Shown here piece by piece: positions 1 to 7,013 of a stretch of DNA of 64,000 bases (the first letter of the stretch is position 1; every line of letters begins with the position of its first letter). The stretch comes from Butyricimonas synergistica DSM 23225. GTDB taxonomy: Bacteria > Bacteroidota > Bacteroidia > Bacteroidales > Marinifilaceae. The stretch spans positions 86,380-150,379 of the forward strand of contig NZ_KB903370.1 in assembly GCF_000379665.1 (NCBI RefSeq), in the 5' to 3' direction. The notes beneath the pieces were generated by a model. It was not told the origin of the DNA, searched no databases, and worked only from the letters and a program-made list of their open reading frames with translations. Position numbers and translations under genes: made by a program.

Positions 1-2
1 AG

Positions 3-1277
3 GTGGCAACATCATCGGGGAGTTCTTTGACTTATTATCGTGGGGTAATGGTGTATAATGGAAATGCTTTGGATTATATATTGCATCCGGCAGGAGTAAC
101 ACGCAAAGTAAGCAGTGGTTACGTGTATGATTATTTTTTGACAGACCATCTTGGTAGTACGAGGGTTGTTTTGGAAGCGAGTGGCAACACGCTTGTGCCT
201 ATACAGACGACAGAATATTACCCGTTTGGCTTGGCTTTCGCGAACAACAACCTGGATAAAAACAAATACTTGTTTAGCGGGAAAGAAATACAAAACGTGA
301 CTTTCGGCAACGAGATGTTGGGAATGTATGATTTCGGTTCCAGGTTTTACGATCCTCTATTGAGCAGATGGTTTTGCCAGGATCCAGCATCGCAATTAGC
401 TAGTCCTTACGGGTATTGCGCAAATAATCCGATTGCATTGGTTGATCCTGATGGAGAATTCATTTTTGGGTATTTATCTGGTTGGTTCAGAGGACTCTTC
501 AAAGGTAAAAATCCATTTAAAGAAGGTTTCGAAGCTGCTAGAAATGAAGCTAAAATCACATTGGGATTATTCAGATCAGGAGGAGACCAGAATTTCTTTC
601 AATCAGCATGGGAAGTTGTTTCTCGTTTCACGTGGCAATTGCCTCAGACGTTAGTTGGGTATGGCTATGCAAATTACTTGAATTATACTTCTGATACCAA
701 GATTGATTATTACGGGGGAGCAACAACAATTAGTACTCCCGCAATGAAAAATACGGTTACACTTGGTAACTATATAGCAGGAAATCCCAACCTTAAAGCA
801 GATCCCTCGAATTATTTATTCCAGCATGAGTTTGGTCACTATTTACAAAGTAAAAAGTATGGACCTGCTTATTTGTCTGCTTTTGCAATTCCAAGTGGAT
901 TGAGCGTGGCTAAAGGTAACGATCATAAATTATTTCGTGTCGAGCAAGATGCAAATGCACGGGCGATTAAGTATTTTAATAAAAGAGGTGTGCTTGATTG
1001 GAAATTTGAAAAAAATCAAATTGGTGATAATCCCTACCTGTGGGATATGTCAAATATATACGAGAATGCTTCTACACGAAAATTCACAGATGAATTTAGT
1101 AGTATGCTTAACTCTGTGATGAAAAAAGCAAGTTTTGGAGATTATTTCGCTTTATTTACCACTCCTTTAGGCGTGTATACTATCGGGAATACGCATTACA
1201 ATTCTTATGAAAATATTGATTGGTCTGTTGTAAACCTTAATCGAGCACTTAATGTATCAACTGGAATTAGAAGATAA
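3..1277 (+). CDS. RHS-repeat polymorphic toxin, C-terminal part (5' cut by window edge)
   Basis: This is the end of a large RHS/YD-repeat protein; the frame is open to the window edge, so the GTG at position 3 is not a real start. Residues about 40-150 are a textbook RHS-associated core: DHLGSTR, YYPFG, SGKE, DFGSRFYDPLLSRW and the end motif NPIALVDPDGE. The core forms a shell around a variable C-terminal toxin in the known family. The last ~270 residues are that variable part. They contain HEFGH at residues 275-279 and a later EQDANARA stretch, which resembles a zincin metallopeptidase with a third Glu/Asp ligand (inference). A putative immunity lipoprotein starts 13 bases after the stop. 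The DNA is AT-rich compared with the genes after 5.9 kb. Confidence 0.9.
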   Translation: MATSSGSSLTYYRGVMVYNGNALDYILHPAGVTRKVSSGYVYDYFLTDHLGSTRVVLEASGNTLVPIQTTEYYPFGLAFANNNLDKNKYLFSGKEIQNVTFGNEMLGMYDFGSRFYDPLLSRWFCQDPASQLASPYGYCANNPIALVDPDGEFIFGYLSGWFRGLFKGKNPFKEGFEAARNEAKITLGLFRSGGDQNFFQSAWEVVSRFTWQLPQTLVGYGYANYLNYTSDTKIDYYGGATTISTPAMKNTVTLGNYIAGNPNLKADPSNYLFQHEFGHYLQSKKYGPAYLSAFAIPSGLSVAKGNDHKLFRVEQDANARAIKYFNKRGVLDWKFEKNQIGDNPYLWDMSNIYENASTRKFTDEFSSMLNSVMKKASFGDYFALFTTPLGVYTIGNTHYNSYENIDWSVVNLNRALNVSTGIRR

Positions 1278-1290
1278 AAAATATGATATT

Positions 1291-1689
1291 ATGAAACAGT
1301 TAGTTGTATTATTACTTATTTTTATAAGTATTCTTAGTTGTAGACGCCCTAGTAATAAAGAAGGGCGTCATGAAATCCTTCGAATTAGGAATGATTCGGA
1401 TAAAGATTTATTTTATGATCGGGGAACTTGTGATACATTGCTACCAATTTATAATTTTATGGGACAAGCCCCTGCATTTATAAAAAGTAAAAGCCAAAAA
1501 AAGGAATATGAACTTGGAGGATTTGAACATGATTTTCGTTTTTGTCCATTTATGATATTCTTTTTTGTTGATGCTGAATTATTGGAAATTCCGTATGATA
1601 CAATTAGAAAATATAATATGGTACTCTACAGACGAAGTTATACTTTGGAACAACTGGATTCATTAGACTGGACAGTTACTGTACCATAA
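1291..1689 (+). CDS. Small lipoprotein, putative immunity protein for the RHS toxin
   Basis: 132 aa. I place the start at the ATG at 1291, because it gives a clean lipoprotein signal (MKQLVVLLLIFISILSC) with the lipobox Cys at residue 17; an ATG at 1252 would overlap the toxin end and bury the signal. No known domain is recognised. The gene follows the RHS toxin by 13 bases, the usual place for a cognate immunity gene. Its first ~60 residues (GRHEILRIRNDSDKDL, then NFMGQAPAF) are nearly identical to those of the lipoprotein gene at 5414, but the C-terminal halves are unrelated. A degraded third copy of the GRHEILRIRNDSDK segment lies at 4100. The immunity role is inferred from position only. 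Confidence 0.7.
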   Translation: MKQLVVLLLIFISILSCRRPSNKEGRHEILRIRNDSDKDLFYDRGTCDTLLPIYNFMGQAPAFIKSKSQKKEYELGGFEHDFRFCPFMIFFFVDAELLEIPYDTIRKYNMVLYRRSYTLEQLDSLDWTVTVP

Positions 1690-1721
1690 ATGTAATATTA
1701 GTAGGTGAAACAATATAGAAA

Positions 1722-1847
1722 GTGAAAGTAAGTGAATCTTGGAAACGGGACAAAATATCCCGTTTCCATAAAGGTAATAATATTATTAACCAAATTGCGA
1801 AAGCTTACGCCAAAGATCCCAGTACAGAAATCACTGAAGGAATATAA
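1722..1847 (+). pseudogene. Detached toxin-tail remnant 1
   Basis: A reading frame of 41 codons starts after a stop at about 1716 and ends with TAA at 1845-1847. It reads VKVSESWKRDKISRF and later IAKAYAKDPSTEITEGI, and looks like the far C-terminus of a larger protein: no plausible own start region, no hydrophobic segment. It is followed 22 bases later by a small membrane protein gene. By analogy with the three tails further on, I read it as a 5'-truncated toxin end left next to its immunity gene. The similarity is in position rather than sequence, so this is the weakest of the four tails. Confidence 0.4.
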
Positions 1848-1862
1848 AAAGATAGAATTCAG

Positions 1863-1893
1863 AATAAGTATGAAAAAAGTTATCATTATTTGT
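1863..1893 (+). repeat. 31-bp direct repeat, copy 1 (start of the 1870 gene)
   Basis: These 31 bases, covering the start codon and first eight codons of the gene at 1870, recur exactly at 5791-5821. The second copy leads into unrelated sequence and a quick stop, so a fragment of this gene start was duplicated to the far end of the array. Confidence 0.85.
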
Positions 1894-2436
1894 ATTATAA
1901 TTCTAGGTGTATTATTCCTATATTTTTCTAATAGCATTCAAAAAAATATGGATAAAGATACTCTATCAAATTCAAATATAAAAACTCCATTATTTCAAAA
2001 AAAACAAAAACTTGATTTTAAATTAAGCATTGCAGAAATAAGAGGAGATAGTATAAAAAACAGATTTATTGATACAAGTTTTTATCTAGTAGACTATTTA
2101 CCAGATACAATTTTGAAAATTGTATATCATGAAAAACAAATTAGAGATACAATCCTAGAAAAATTAGGCTATGAATATATAAAATATTATCCACCGAAAG
2201 GGTGGATAATATTAGATACAAAAAGTGACGAAAACTATAAATACATACTTATCTATTGGTATGTACTAGGACAATACGGATTATTAAATGAAGTATTACA
2301 AATTAAAGACTATAAAATTCTAGGAGTAAATAGACTTCCAAGAATTACAAATGATTTTGTTCCTTATACCCCCAATGAACATGTACCAATGGGTGACGAT
2401 TTTTTCATAGATAATTCGAAAGATGTATCTTACTAA
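1870..2436 (+). CDS. Small membrane-anchored protein, putative immunity protein
   Basis: 188 aa. The ATG at 1870 gives an N-terminal hydrophobic helix (KVIIICIIILGVLFLYF, residues 3-19) with no lipobox Cys, so a signal anchor or uncleaved membrane helix; the rest is charged and probably periplasmic. An upstream in-frame ATG at 1732 would add a non-hydrophobic leader overlapping the toxin remnant in another frame, so I reject it. No family is recognised. It sits between two detached toxin tails, and its last 14 bases overlap the next tail. An immunity role is inferred from this order. Confidence 0.6.
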   Translation: MKKVIIICIIILGVLFLYFSNSIQKNMDKDTLSNSNIKTPLFQKKQKLDFKLSIAEIRGDSIKNRFIDTSFYLVDYLPDTILKIVYHEKQIRDTILEKLGYEYIKYYPPKGWIILDTKSDENYKYILIYWYVLGQYGLLNEVLQIKDYKILGVNRLPRITNDFVPYTPNEHVPMGDDFFIDNSKDVSY

Positions 2437-2563
2437 ATCACTAAGTATATTTCATAAAAGAATTATCAATAATATATATGTAGGAGTTTCGAAAAGTTTT
2501 AAACCTGATGAATTTGTAAAAAGATGGAGTCATTTTGTATACAGATTACCAAGAAGATGGTGA
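2423..2563 (+). pseudogene. Detached toxin-tail remnant 2, ends LPRRW
   Basis: A 46-codon frame from ATG 2423 to TGA 2561-2563. It includes HKRIINNIYVGVSKSF and ends FVYRLPRRW. The segment RIINNIY and the ending PRRW are shared with the tails at 3177 and 4698. The last tryptophan codon and stop (TGGTGA) overlap the ATGG of the next gene's start at 2557. Compared with the RHS toxin at the left edge it lacks any core, so it is a severed C-terminus or a very small protein. Whether it is translated is unknown. Confidence 0.55.
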
Positions 2564-3039
2564 TAATACTAACTATTTTGATGTTGTTTTCAGCATCAAA
2601 ATGTAGAGATTTAAATGAAGAACATAGATTAAATATCACAGATTGCTTAGAGCTGTCAGGGAAATTTGTTCCTGATTCTGCTATATCAAAGGAGAATATA
2701 AAATTAATCGTATATTTTAAGAATAAGTGCGACACAGTAATAAGCTTTTATCCAAAAATGGGATTATTAGCTTTTACAAGATTAGATACAAGTTTTAGTA
2801 ATAACTTATATGAAATTAATTGTGATGTAAAAAAATTGTCTCTTATGGTTTCATTGAAACCGAATGAAATTTTTCAAGATACCTACATAATTAATCTTCG
2901 ATCTTCATATTTTAGAACAGGGATGAATGATTTAATGTTACAATACGTGTGTCGAATACAGCATAAAAATGTTATCAGACCTCGAAATTTAGTGACTGGA
3001 CATTTGGAATCCCTTCCAATTCATTTATATTTGAGATAA
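2557..3039 (+). CDS. Putative immunity lipoprotein, possibly frameshifted near its end
   Basis: 160 aa from ATG 2557, which overlaps the TGG-TGA end of the toxin tail by three bases of its start codon and gives a lipoprotein signal (MVIILTILMLFSASKC). An ATG at 2524 lies inside the tail's frame and would spoil the signal. No family is recognised. After residue ~150 the reading frame one base back carries on with protein-like sequence (FEINEYSDRCSFLGA, a stop at 3075, then KNKDRLPNSCKGFVYNEYNK up to a stop at 3174). This suggests that the ancestral protein was about 45 residues longer and has suffered a frameshift plus a nonsense change. Confidence 0.55.
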   Translation: MVIILTILMLFSASKCRDLNEEHRLNITDCLELSGKFVPDSAISKENIKLIVYFKNKCDTVISFYPKMGLLAFTRLDTSFSNNLYEINCDVKKLSLMVSLKPNEIFQDTYIINLRSSYFRTGMNDLMLQYVCRIQHKNVIRPRNLVTGHLESLPIHLYLR

Positions 3040-3176
3040 ATGAATATTCGGATCGTTGTTCGTTTTTGGGAGCATGAAAAAATAAAGATAGGTTGCCAAA
3101 CTCTTGTAAAGGTTTTGTATATAATGAATACAATAAATTATTTAGAACAAACAAACGCTTAATTGATACCAAGTGA

Positions 3177-3254
3177 ATGGAGAATCTAACAAATCCTTAC
3201 AAGTGGTGGAGAAAAATTATAAACAATATAAATAAAATTCCAAGAAGATGGTAA
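3177..3254 (+). pseudogene. Detached toxin-tail remnant 3, ends IPRRW
   Basis: A 25-codon frame starting at ATG 3177 just after a stop and ending TGG-TAA at 3249-3254. It contains KWWRKIINNINKIPRRW, almost the same as the tail at 4698 (LWRKIINNIYKIPRRW). The final TGG-TAA overlaps the start ATGGTAA of the TonB-domain gene at 3248. The match between the two tails, their shared end position and the same overlap argue that this is inherited toxin sequence and not chance. Confidence 0.6.
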
Positions 3255-4084
3255 AGAAAAGTATATTATTAAGTGTTATGTTTTTCATAATTTTGAATGT
3301 CCAAGCAATACATAAGTTCAATTGTAAGATTGAAGTTGCGGATACAACTAAGTTTAGTGATGATCTTATTACTTATATAAGTACTTCTCCTGTGTTTGAC
3401 GGAGATATAGAAGGATTTATAAATAAAGAATTAATATATCCTCCACAAGCTTTAGCTGATTCTTTAGAAGGGGTTGTATATGTCAGTTTGTATATTGATA
3501 CATTAGGGCAAACATTTAATCATTCTATAACACGGGGTATAAACCCAGAATTGGATCAAGAAGCATTAAGGGTTGCGAAATTAATACATTTCAAAAAACC
3601 CGCAATGCAAAAAGAAAAAACAATTATAGTTCCTTTGATCGTACCTGTTCGTTTTAGACTTTCTGACATTCAATACTTATTGAATAGGCAAAATAGAGCA
3701 TCTAATCAATTGGAAATTTTTATCCAATATCCAATTGTAAAACATTGTCATAATTGTTGGACTATATCTTTCGAGATTGCAAAAGATACTTTACATATAA
3801 ACAAAATAACTTATACGATCTTTTTCAAATCTAAAAAAGATCGTTGTTTTATAACAAAAATATCAAAAGAATCCGAGATTTTAAGTTTTTCAAATAATAA
3901 ACGTATTGATAACAATACATATACAAGCAAATATGGTTGCATTTTTTATAAGGAGAAAGATATCGAATTATTAAGCTCCTTAAAAAAACAAAAGAATACA
4001 GGTCTAAACTTTTTTAAAATGAACAATGTTGAACGTTTAAAATATCTTGATTATCTATATTACAAGTACAACAAGAACTTGTAA
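3248..4084 (+). CDS. Secreted TonB C-terminal-domain protein with extra C-terminal domain, in immunity position
   Basis: 278 aa. The N-terminus is a signal peptide (about residues 1-20). Residues ~55-140 match the TonB C-terminal fold: a YPPQALADSLEGVVYVSLYIDTLG segment, an ITRGINPELDQEALRVAK helix and a final PVRFRL strand. In normal TonB this domain sits behind a membrane helix and proline-rich linker and contacts outer-membrane receptors; here there is no linker. A further ~135 residues with no recognised fold follow. The start overlaps the stop of toxin tail 3. The same domain occurs in the gene at 4844, also after a tail. Immunity or decoy function is inference; TonB energy transduction is unlikely. 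Confidence 0.75.
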   Translation: MVKKSILLSVMFFIILNVQAIHKFNCKIEVADTTKFSDDLITYISTSPVFDGDIEGFINKELIYPPQALADSLEGVVYVSLYIDTLGQTFNHSITRGINPELDQEALRVAKLIHFKKPAMQKEKTIIVPLIVPVRFRLSDIQYLLNRQNRASNQLEIFIQYPIVKHCHNCWTISFEIAKDTLHINKITYTIFFKSKKDRCFITKISKESEILSFSNNKRIDNNTYTSKYGCIFYKEKDIELLSSLKKQKNTGLNFFKMNNVERLKYLDYLYYKYNKNL

Positions 4085-4099
4085 GTATTTATTTAAAAA

Positions 4100-4153
4100 C
4101 ATAAAATTCTTCAGATCAAAAATGATTCAAATAAAGGTATGCTTCAACTTTAG
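4100..4153 (+). pseudogene. Degraded copy of the lipoprotein immunity-like gene
   Basis: Seventeen codons reading HKILQIKNDSNKG and ending at TAG 4151-4153. They align with HEILRIRNDSDKD in the lipoproteins at 1291 and 5414. No signal peptide or downstream frame remains. It is a scrap of a third copy of that family, lying between two intact genes. Confidence 0.5.
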
Positions 4154-4210
4154 CCTACACAAATGGCTTTCGACCAGATTTATTTTCATATCATTTAATA
4201 CAAAAATAAA

Positions 4211-4648
4211 ATGAAAGCAATTATATTATTAATTAGTTTTAGTATTTGGGAATTGTTAGGAATGAAGGCAAATGAAAAAGAAATGTTTATTCGTTACATT
4301 CCTACAAAAACTCCAACGGATTTATCGATTGTTTTTATGTCTGTTGATAGTGCAGGAGTAATAAACGAAACAATGTATAAAATTCATTATAAACGAAAAT
4401 TATCTGACAAGTATAATATCTCAAGAATAAAAAAATATGATTTACAATTTAATGATTCGATAGAAAGACAGAAAAATGGTAATATCCGTGCCAAGAAAAC
4501 AGGACATGAATATTTGAGTAATGAGAATTATCGTTGTAGTCAGTATATTTTTCTTGATTCAGTGTTATTTGGAAATAGATATATATCTGGATATCATCAA
4601 GATCGTTTAAGAATACTTGATAGTCTTTATTTAAATCAAAATAAGTGA
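4211..4648 (+). CDS. Small secreted hypothetical protein in the toxin/immunity array
   Basis: 145 aa. The first ~20 residues are hydrophobic (MKAIILLISFSIWELLGMKA), a probable signal peptide without a lipobox. The rest is lysine- and tyrosine-rich with no motif I recognise. It lies after the TonB-domain gene and before toxin tail 4, so it may be the immunity gene of a lost toxin, or a second gene of the previous cassette. AT-rich like its neighbours. Confidence 0.55.
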   Translation: MKAIILLISFSIWELLGMKANEKEMFIRYIPTKTPTDLSIVFMSVDSAGVINETMYKIHYKRKLSDKYNISRIKKYDLQFNDSIERQKNGNIRAKKTGHEYLSNENYRCSQYIFLDSVLFGNRYISGYHQDRLRILDSLYLNQNK

Positions 4649-4697
4649 TAAAGATGTGATTGTTGAACTTATGACTTAGTATATGTTATACTGAAAA

Positions 4698-4850
4698 ATG
4701 ATTTTTGAATTGAGCAAGGAGGGAATTTGTTTTTCTCCTTTGCTCATGATTTCGTGGGACAGGTTATTTACATGGAATGAATTTATTAAAGAGAATACAT
4801 TGTGGAGAAAAATTATTAATAATATATATAAAATTCCAAGAAGATGGTAA
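4698..4850 (+). pseudogene. Detached toxin-tail remnant 4, ends IPRRW
   Basis: The longest clear tail: 50 codons from ATG 4698 to TAA 4848-4850. It contains ISWDRLFTWNEFIKENT and LWRKIINNIYKIPRRW. The end matches tail 3 nearly residue for residue. The final TGG-TAA overlaps ATGGTAA of the gene at 4844. A stop just before 4698 shows that no longer toxin frame survives. It could be a genuine small protein, but a severed toxin C-terminus fits the array better. Confidence 0.6.
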
Positions 4851-5413
4851 GATATACAAACATGATAAGTCTTTTGTTTATAATATTTTATAGCAAACAG
4901 ATAAATGATATGAATATAGTGAAGTATGGTTATACCAATACCTCATTTATTAGTCCAAAGTTAGGACTGGATTCAATTGTTCCAGTATCCAATGATAGTA
5001 TTAGTAGAGATAGTACTGACTACGAGGATTATCTTATATTTGTTTATGATGATATGCCATCTACAAAAAAAGATTTGTGTAAATTTATAAAAAAGCAAAT
5101 GAATTATCCTCCTAAAGCATTGAGAGATTCACTTGAAGGTCGGGTTGATGTAGAATGTATTGTTGATACATTAGGTTTTACAATCAACCATAAAATTATT
5201 AGGGGAGTTCGTCAAGACATAGATGATGAAGCTTTAAGAATTGCTCGTTTGATAAAATTTGACAAGCCTGCATTGCAAAGGGGAAAACCTGTTGAAGTGA
5301 AATATTGTCTTCCTATTATCTTTGAATTACCCACGAAGAAAAAAGATCGGAGAAGAAAACATTTGTCAACTTTTTCTCTAAAAAAACATTACATACGACA
5401 TAATCAAGTCTGA
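4844..5413 (+). CDS. TonB C-terminal-domain protein, putative immunity protein
   Basis: 189 aa, starting at the ATG that overlaps the stop of toxin tail 4. A weak N-terminal hydrophobic stretch (ISLLFIIFYS, residues 8-17) may be a signal. Residues ~75-165 are a TonB C-terminal domain: KKQMNYPPKALRDSLEGRV, VDTLGF, IIRGVRQDIDDEALRIARL and LPIIFEL. The domain is clearly homologous to that in the 3248 gene (YPP-AL-DSLEG-V, then a RG--D-EALR-A helix). The C-terminal tail is basic (KKKDRRRKH). There is no proline-rich linker, so it is not a canonical TonB. The next gene starts directly after its stop. Confidence 0.75.
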   Translation: MVRYTNMISLLFIIFYSKQINDMNIVKYGYTNTSFISPKLGLDSIVPVSNDSISRDSTDYEDYLIFVYDDMPSTKKDLCKFIKKQMNYPPKALRDSLEGRVDVECIVDTLGFTINHKIIRGVRQDIDDEALRIARLIKFDKPALQRGKPVEVKYCLPIIFELPTKKKDRRRKHLSTFSLKKHYIRHNQV

Positions 5414-5791
5414 ATGAAACAGATTATCGTGTTATTATTGGTATTACTAGGAGCATTTAGTTGTAGACCTAAAAATAAGGAAGGGCGTCATGAAATCCTT
5501 CGAATTAGGAATGATTCGGATAAAGATTTGTATTATACTCAACAAATGTGTGATACTCTATTGTCCACTTATAATTTTATGGGACAAGCCCCTGCATTTC
5601 ATTATTATACAATTGGAGTAATAAATAGAGTAATGACCGAAACGATCGCATATCAATATACAGCTAATGTAAGATTTCAAGGCGGGGATTTTGCTGGAGG
5701 GATGAAAGATCTTAATACAATGATGAAAAAAGGATATGTAGTAAAAGTAGATCCTAAATACATTATTCCTAAAGTACTCACTATATATTAA
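5414..5791 (+). CDS. Chimeric lipoprotein: immunity-like N-terminus joined to a foreign C-terminus
   Basis: 125 aa. Lipoprotein signal MKQIIVLLLVLLGAFSC with the lipobox Cys at residue 17. Residues 1-62 match the lipoprotein at 1291; bases 5480-5529 and 5569-5599 are identical to 1360-1409 and 1449-1479. Directly after the shared PAF the sequence changes to HYYTIGVINRVMTETIAYQY and then a region rich in Gly, Met and Lys, unlike the 1291 protein. The new C-terminus may itself come from a toxin tail. The stop lies just before a 31-bp copy of the start of the 1870 gene. Function unknown; the gene may be a recombination by-product. Confidence 0.6.
   Translation: MKQIIVLLLVLLGAFSCRPKNKEGRHEILRIRNDSDKDLYYTQQMCDTLLSTYNFMGQAPAFHYYTIGVINRVMTETIAYQYTANVRFQGGDFAGGMKDLNTMMKKGYVVKVDPKYIIPKVLTIY
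5480..5599 (+). repeat. Two exact repeats of 1360-1479 (50 bp and 31 bp)
   Basis: Bases 5480-5529 equal 1360-1409 and bases 5569-5599 equal 1449-1479, both at an offset of 4120, with diverged bases between. Identity stops sharply at 5600, where the coding sequence also changes, marking a likely recombination point. Confidence 0.85.
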
Positions 5792-5821
5792 ATAAGTATG
5801 AAAAAAGTTATCATTATTTGT
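5791..5821 (+). repeat. 31-bp direct repeat, copy 2 (orphan gene start)
   Basis: Exact copy of 1863-1893, including an ATG and eight codons (KKVIIIC). It runs into a different sequence and stops within about ten codons, so it encodes only a broken start. It marks the right end of the toxin/immunity array. Confidence 0.85.
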
Positions 5822-5873
5822 GATACAATATCAGTTTCTATTTAGTTATTCAACTGACACAAAGGGAAAAGCA

Positions 5874-5904
5874 AAGCCCCGCAACATATTTGCCGCGAGG
5901 CTCA
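5874..5904 (-). terminator. Terminator hairpin of the repeated GAGGCTC family, copy 1
   Basis: An imperfect stem (AGCCCCGC with GCGAGGCT) lies just downstream of the hydrolase stop on the minus strand. It is related in sequence and orientation to hairpins at 8047 and 9821. All three sit after a minus-strand gene end. Confidence 0.6.
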
Positions 5905-5930
5905 ATTTGCTTTGTTCTGGAGTCCGGTTC

Positions 5931-6995
5931 TTATTTTTCTTTCAGGACTTTTTTGAAGAACGTATCTATTTTATCGAAAGGAATCACTTCAAGATTGTCG
6001 TACAAATCGACATGGTTAGCTCCCGGAATAATCAGCAGTTCCTTGTTATCGCCCGTCAGCCGCTTGTAGGCATCCTCGCTGAAATAGCGAGAATGAGCTT
6101 CAGCGCCGTGTATCATCAGCACGGCACTACGGATCTCGCCGATATAGGTGAGTAGAGGCATATTGATGAATGATAACACGCTGGTCTTCGTAATTCCCTC
6201 ATTAGAGTTTGGGGAACGGCGGTGGTAGCCTCGCTCCGTTTTGTAATAGTCATGGTACTGACGGACGAAGAGCGGGGCATCTTCTGGAACAGGATCTACC
6301 ACGCCACCGTCGCGTTCGTAACTACCGTTACGGTAATCTTCGGTACGCTGGGCATTGAGCCGTTCGCGCAGCTTGTAACGGTCGTCCGCCGACATGGTAT
6401 CGAAATAACCGTTGGCATTCACACGGCTCATGTCATACATGGTGGAAGTAACGGTCGCTTTGATACGCGGGTCGTTGGCCGCTGCATTAAGGGCGAACCC
6501 GCCCCAGCCGCAGATGCCGAGGATACCGATACGCTCCGAATCGACATCCTCACGGGTGGTCAGGTAATCGACCGCCGCGCTGAAATCGTCAGTACTGATT
6601 TCAGGTGAGGTCAAGTTGCGGGGCATGCCGCCGCTCTCGCCATAAAACGAGGGATCGAAAGCAATGGTCAGGAATCCCCGCTCGGCAAGAGCCTGGGCGT
6701 AACGTCCCGACACCTGCTCTTTGACAGCCCCGTAAGGACCGCTTACGGCGATAGCGGGCAAAGTACCTTGCACGTTTTTCGGCTTGTACATGTCTGCGGC
6801 AAGCGTGATGCCGTAGCGATTATGGAACGTGATTTTTGTATGTTCCACTTTGTCACTTTGCGGGAATGTCTTGTCCCACTCCCGCGTTAATTCCAATGTT
6901 TCCATATCTGTTGATTTTATCTTCTTTTCCTTATTACTCACGCTGCAACTCGTAAAAGCCAGCAACGTCATGATAGCAAATGCTTGTATCTTCAT
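5931..6995 (-). CDS. Alpha/beta hydrolase lipoprotein (dienelactone hydrolase-like)
   Basis: 354 aa. An N-terminal lipoprotein signal ends at the Cys of LAFTSC (residue 17), so the enzyme is probably anchored outside the cytoplasm. The nucleophile elbow is GICGWGG, with Cys in place of Ser as in dienelactone hydrolases; the likely Asp lies near the MLIHGAEAHSRYFSEDAY segment and the His in PGANHVDLYD near the C-terminus. The protein resembles the YcjY-type hydrolases of Bacteroidales, whose substrates are not established. It is the last gene of the minus-strand redox block and lies about 20 bases from the reductase gene upstream. A hairpin follows its stop. Confidence 0.85.
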   Translation of the reverse strand: MKIQAFAIMTLLAFTSCSVSNKEKKIKSTDMETLELTREWDKTFPQSDKVEHTKITFHNRYGITLAADMYKPKNVQGTLPAIAVSGPYGAVKEQVSGRYAQALAERGFLTIAFDPSFYGESGGMPRNLTSPEISTDDFSAAVDYLTTREDVDSERIGILGICGWGGFALNAAANDPRIKATVTSTMYDMSRVNANGYFDTMSADDRYKLRERLNAQRTEDYRNGSYERDGGVVDPVPEDAPLFVRQYHDYYKTERGYHRRSPNSNEGITKTSVLSFINMPLLTYIGEIRSAVLMIHGAEAHSRYFSEDAYKRLTGDNKELLIIPGANHVDLYDNLEVIPFDKIDTFFKKVLKEK

Positions 6996-7013
6996 AATCT
7001 GCTTGGATTCATA

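Noticed and set aside
1252-1290. Earlier start for the lipoprotein after the RHS gene
   Set aside because: It would overlap the toxin end and hide the clear lipoprotein signal that begins at 1291.
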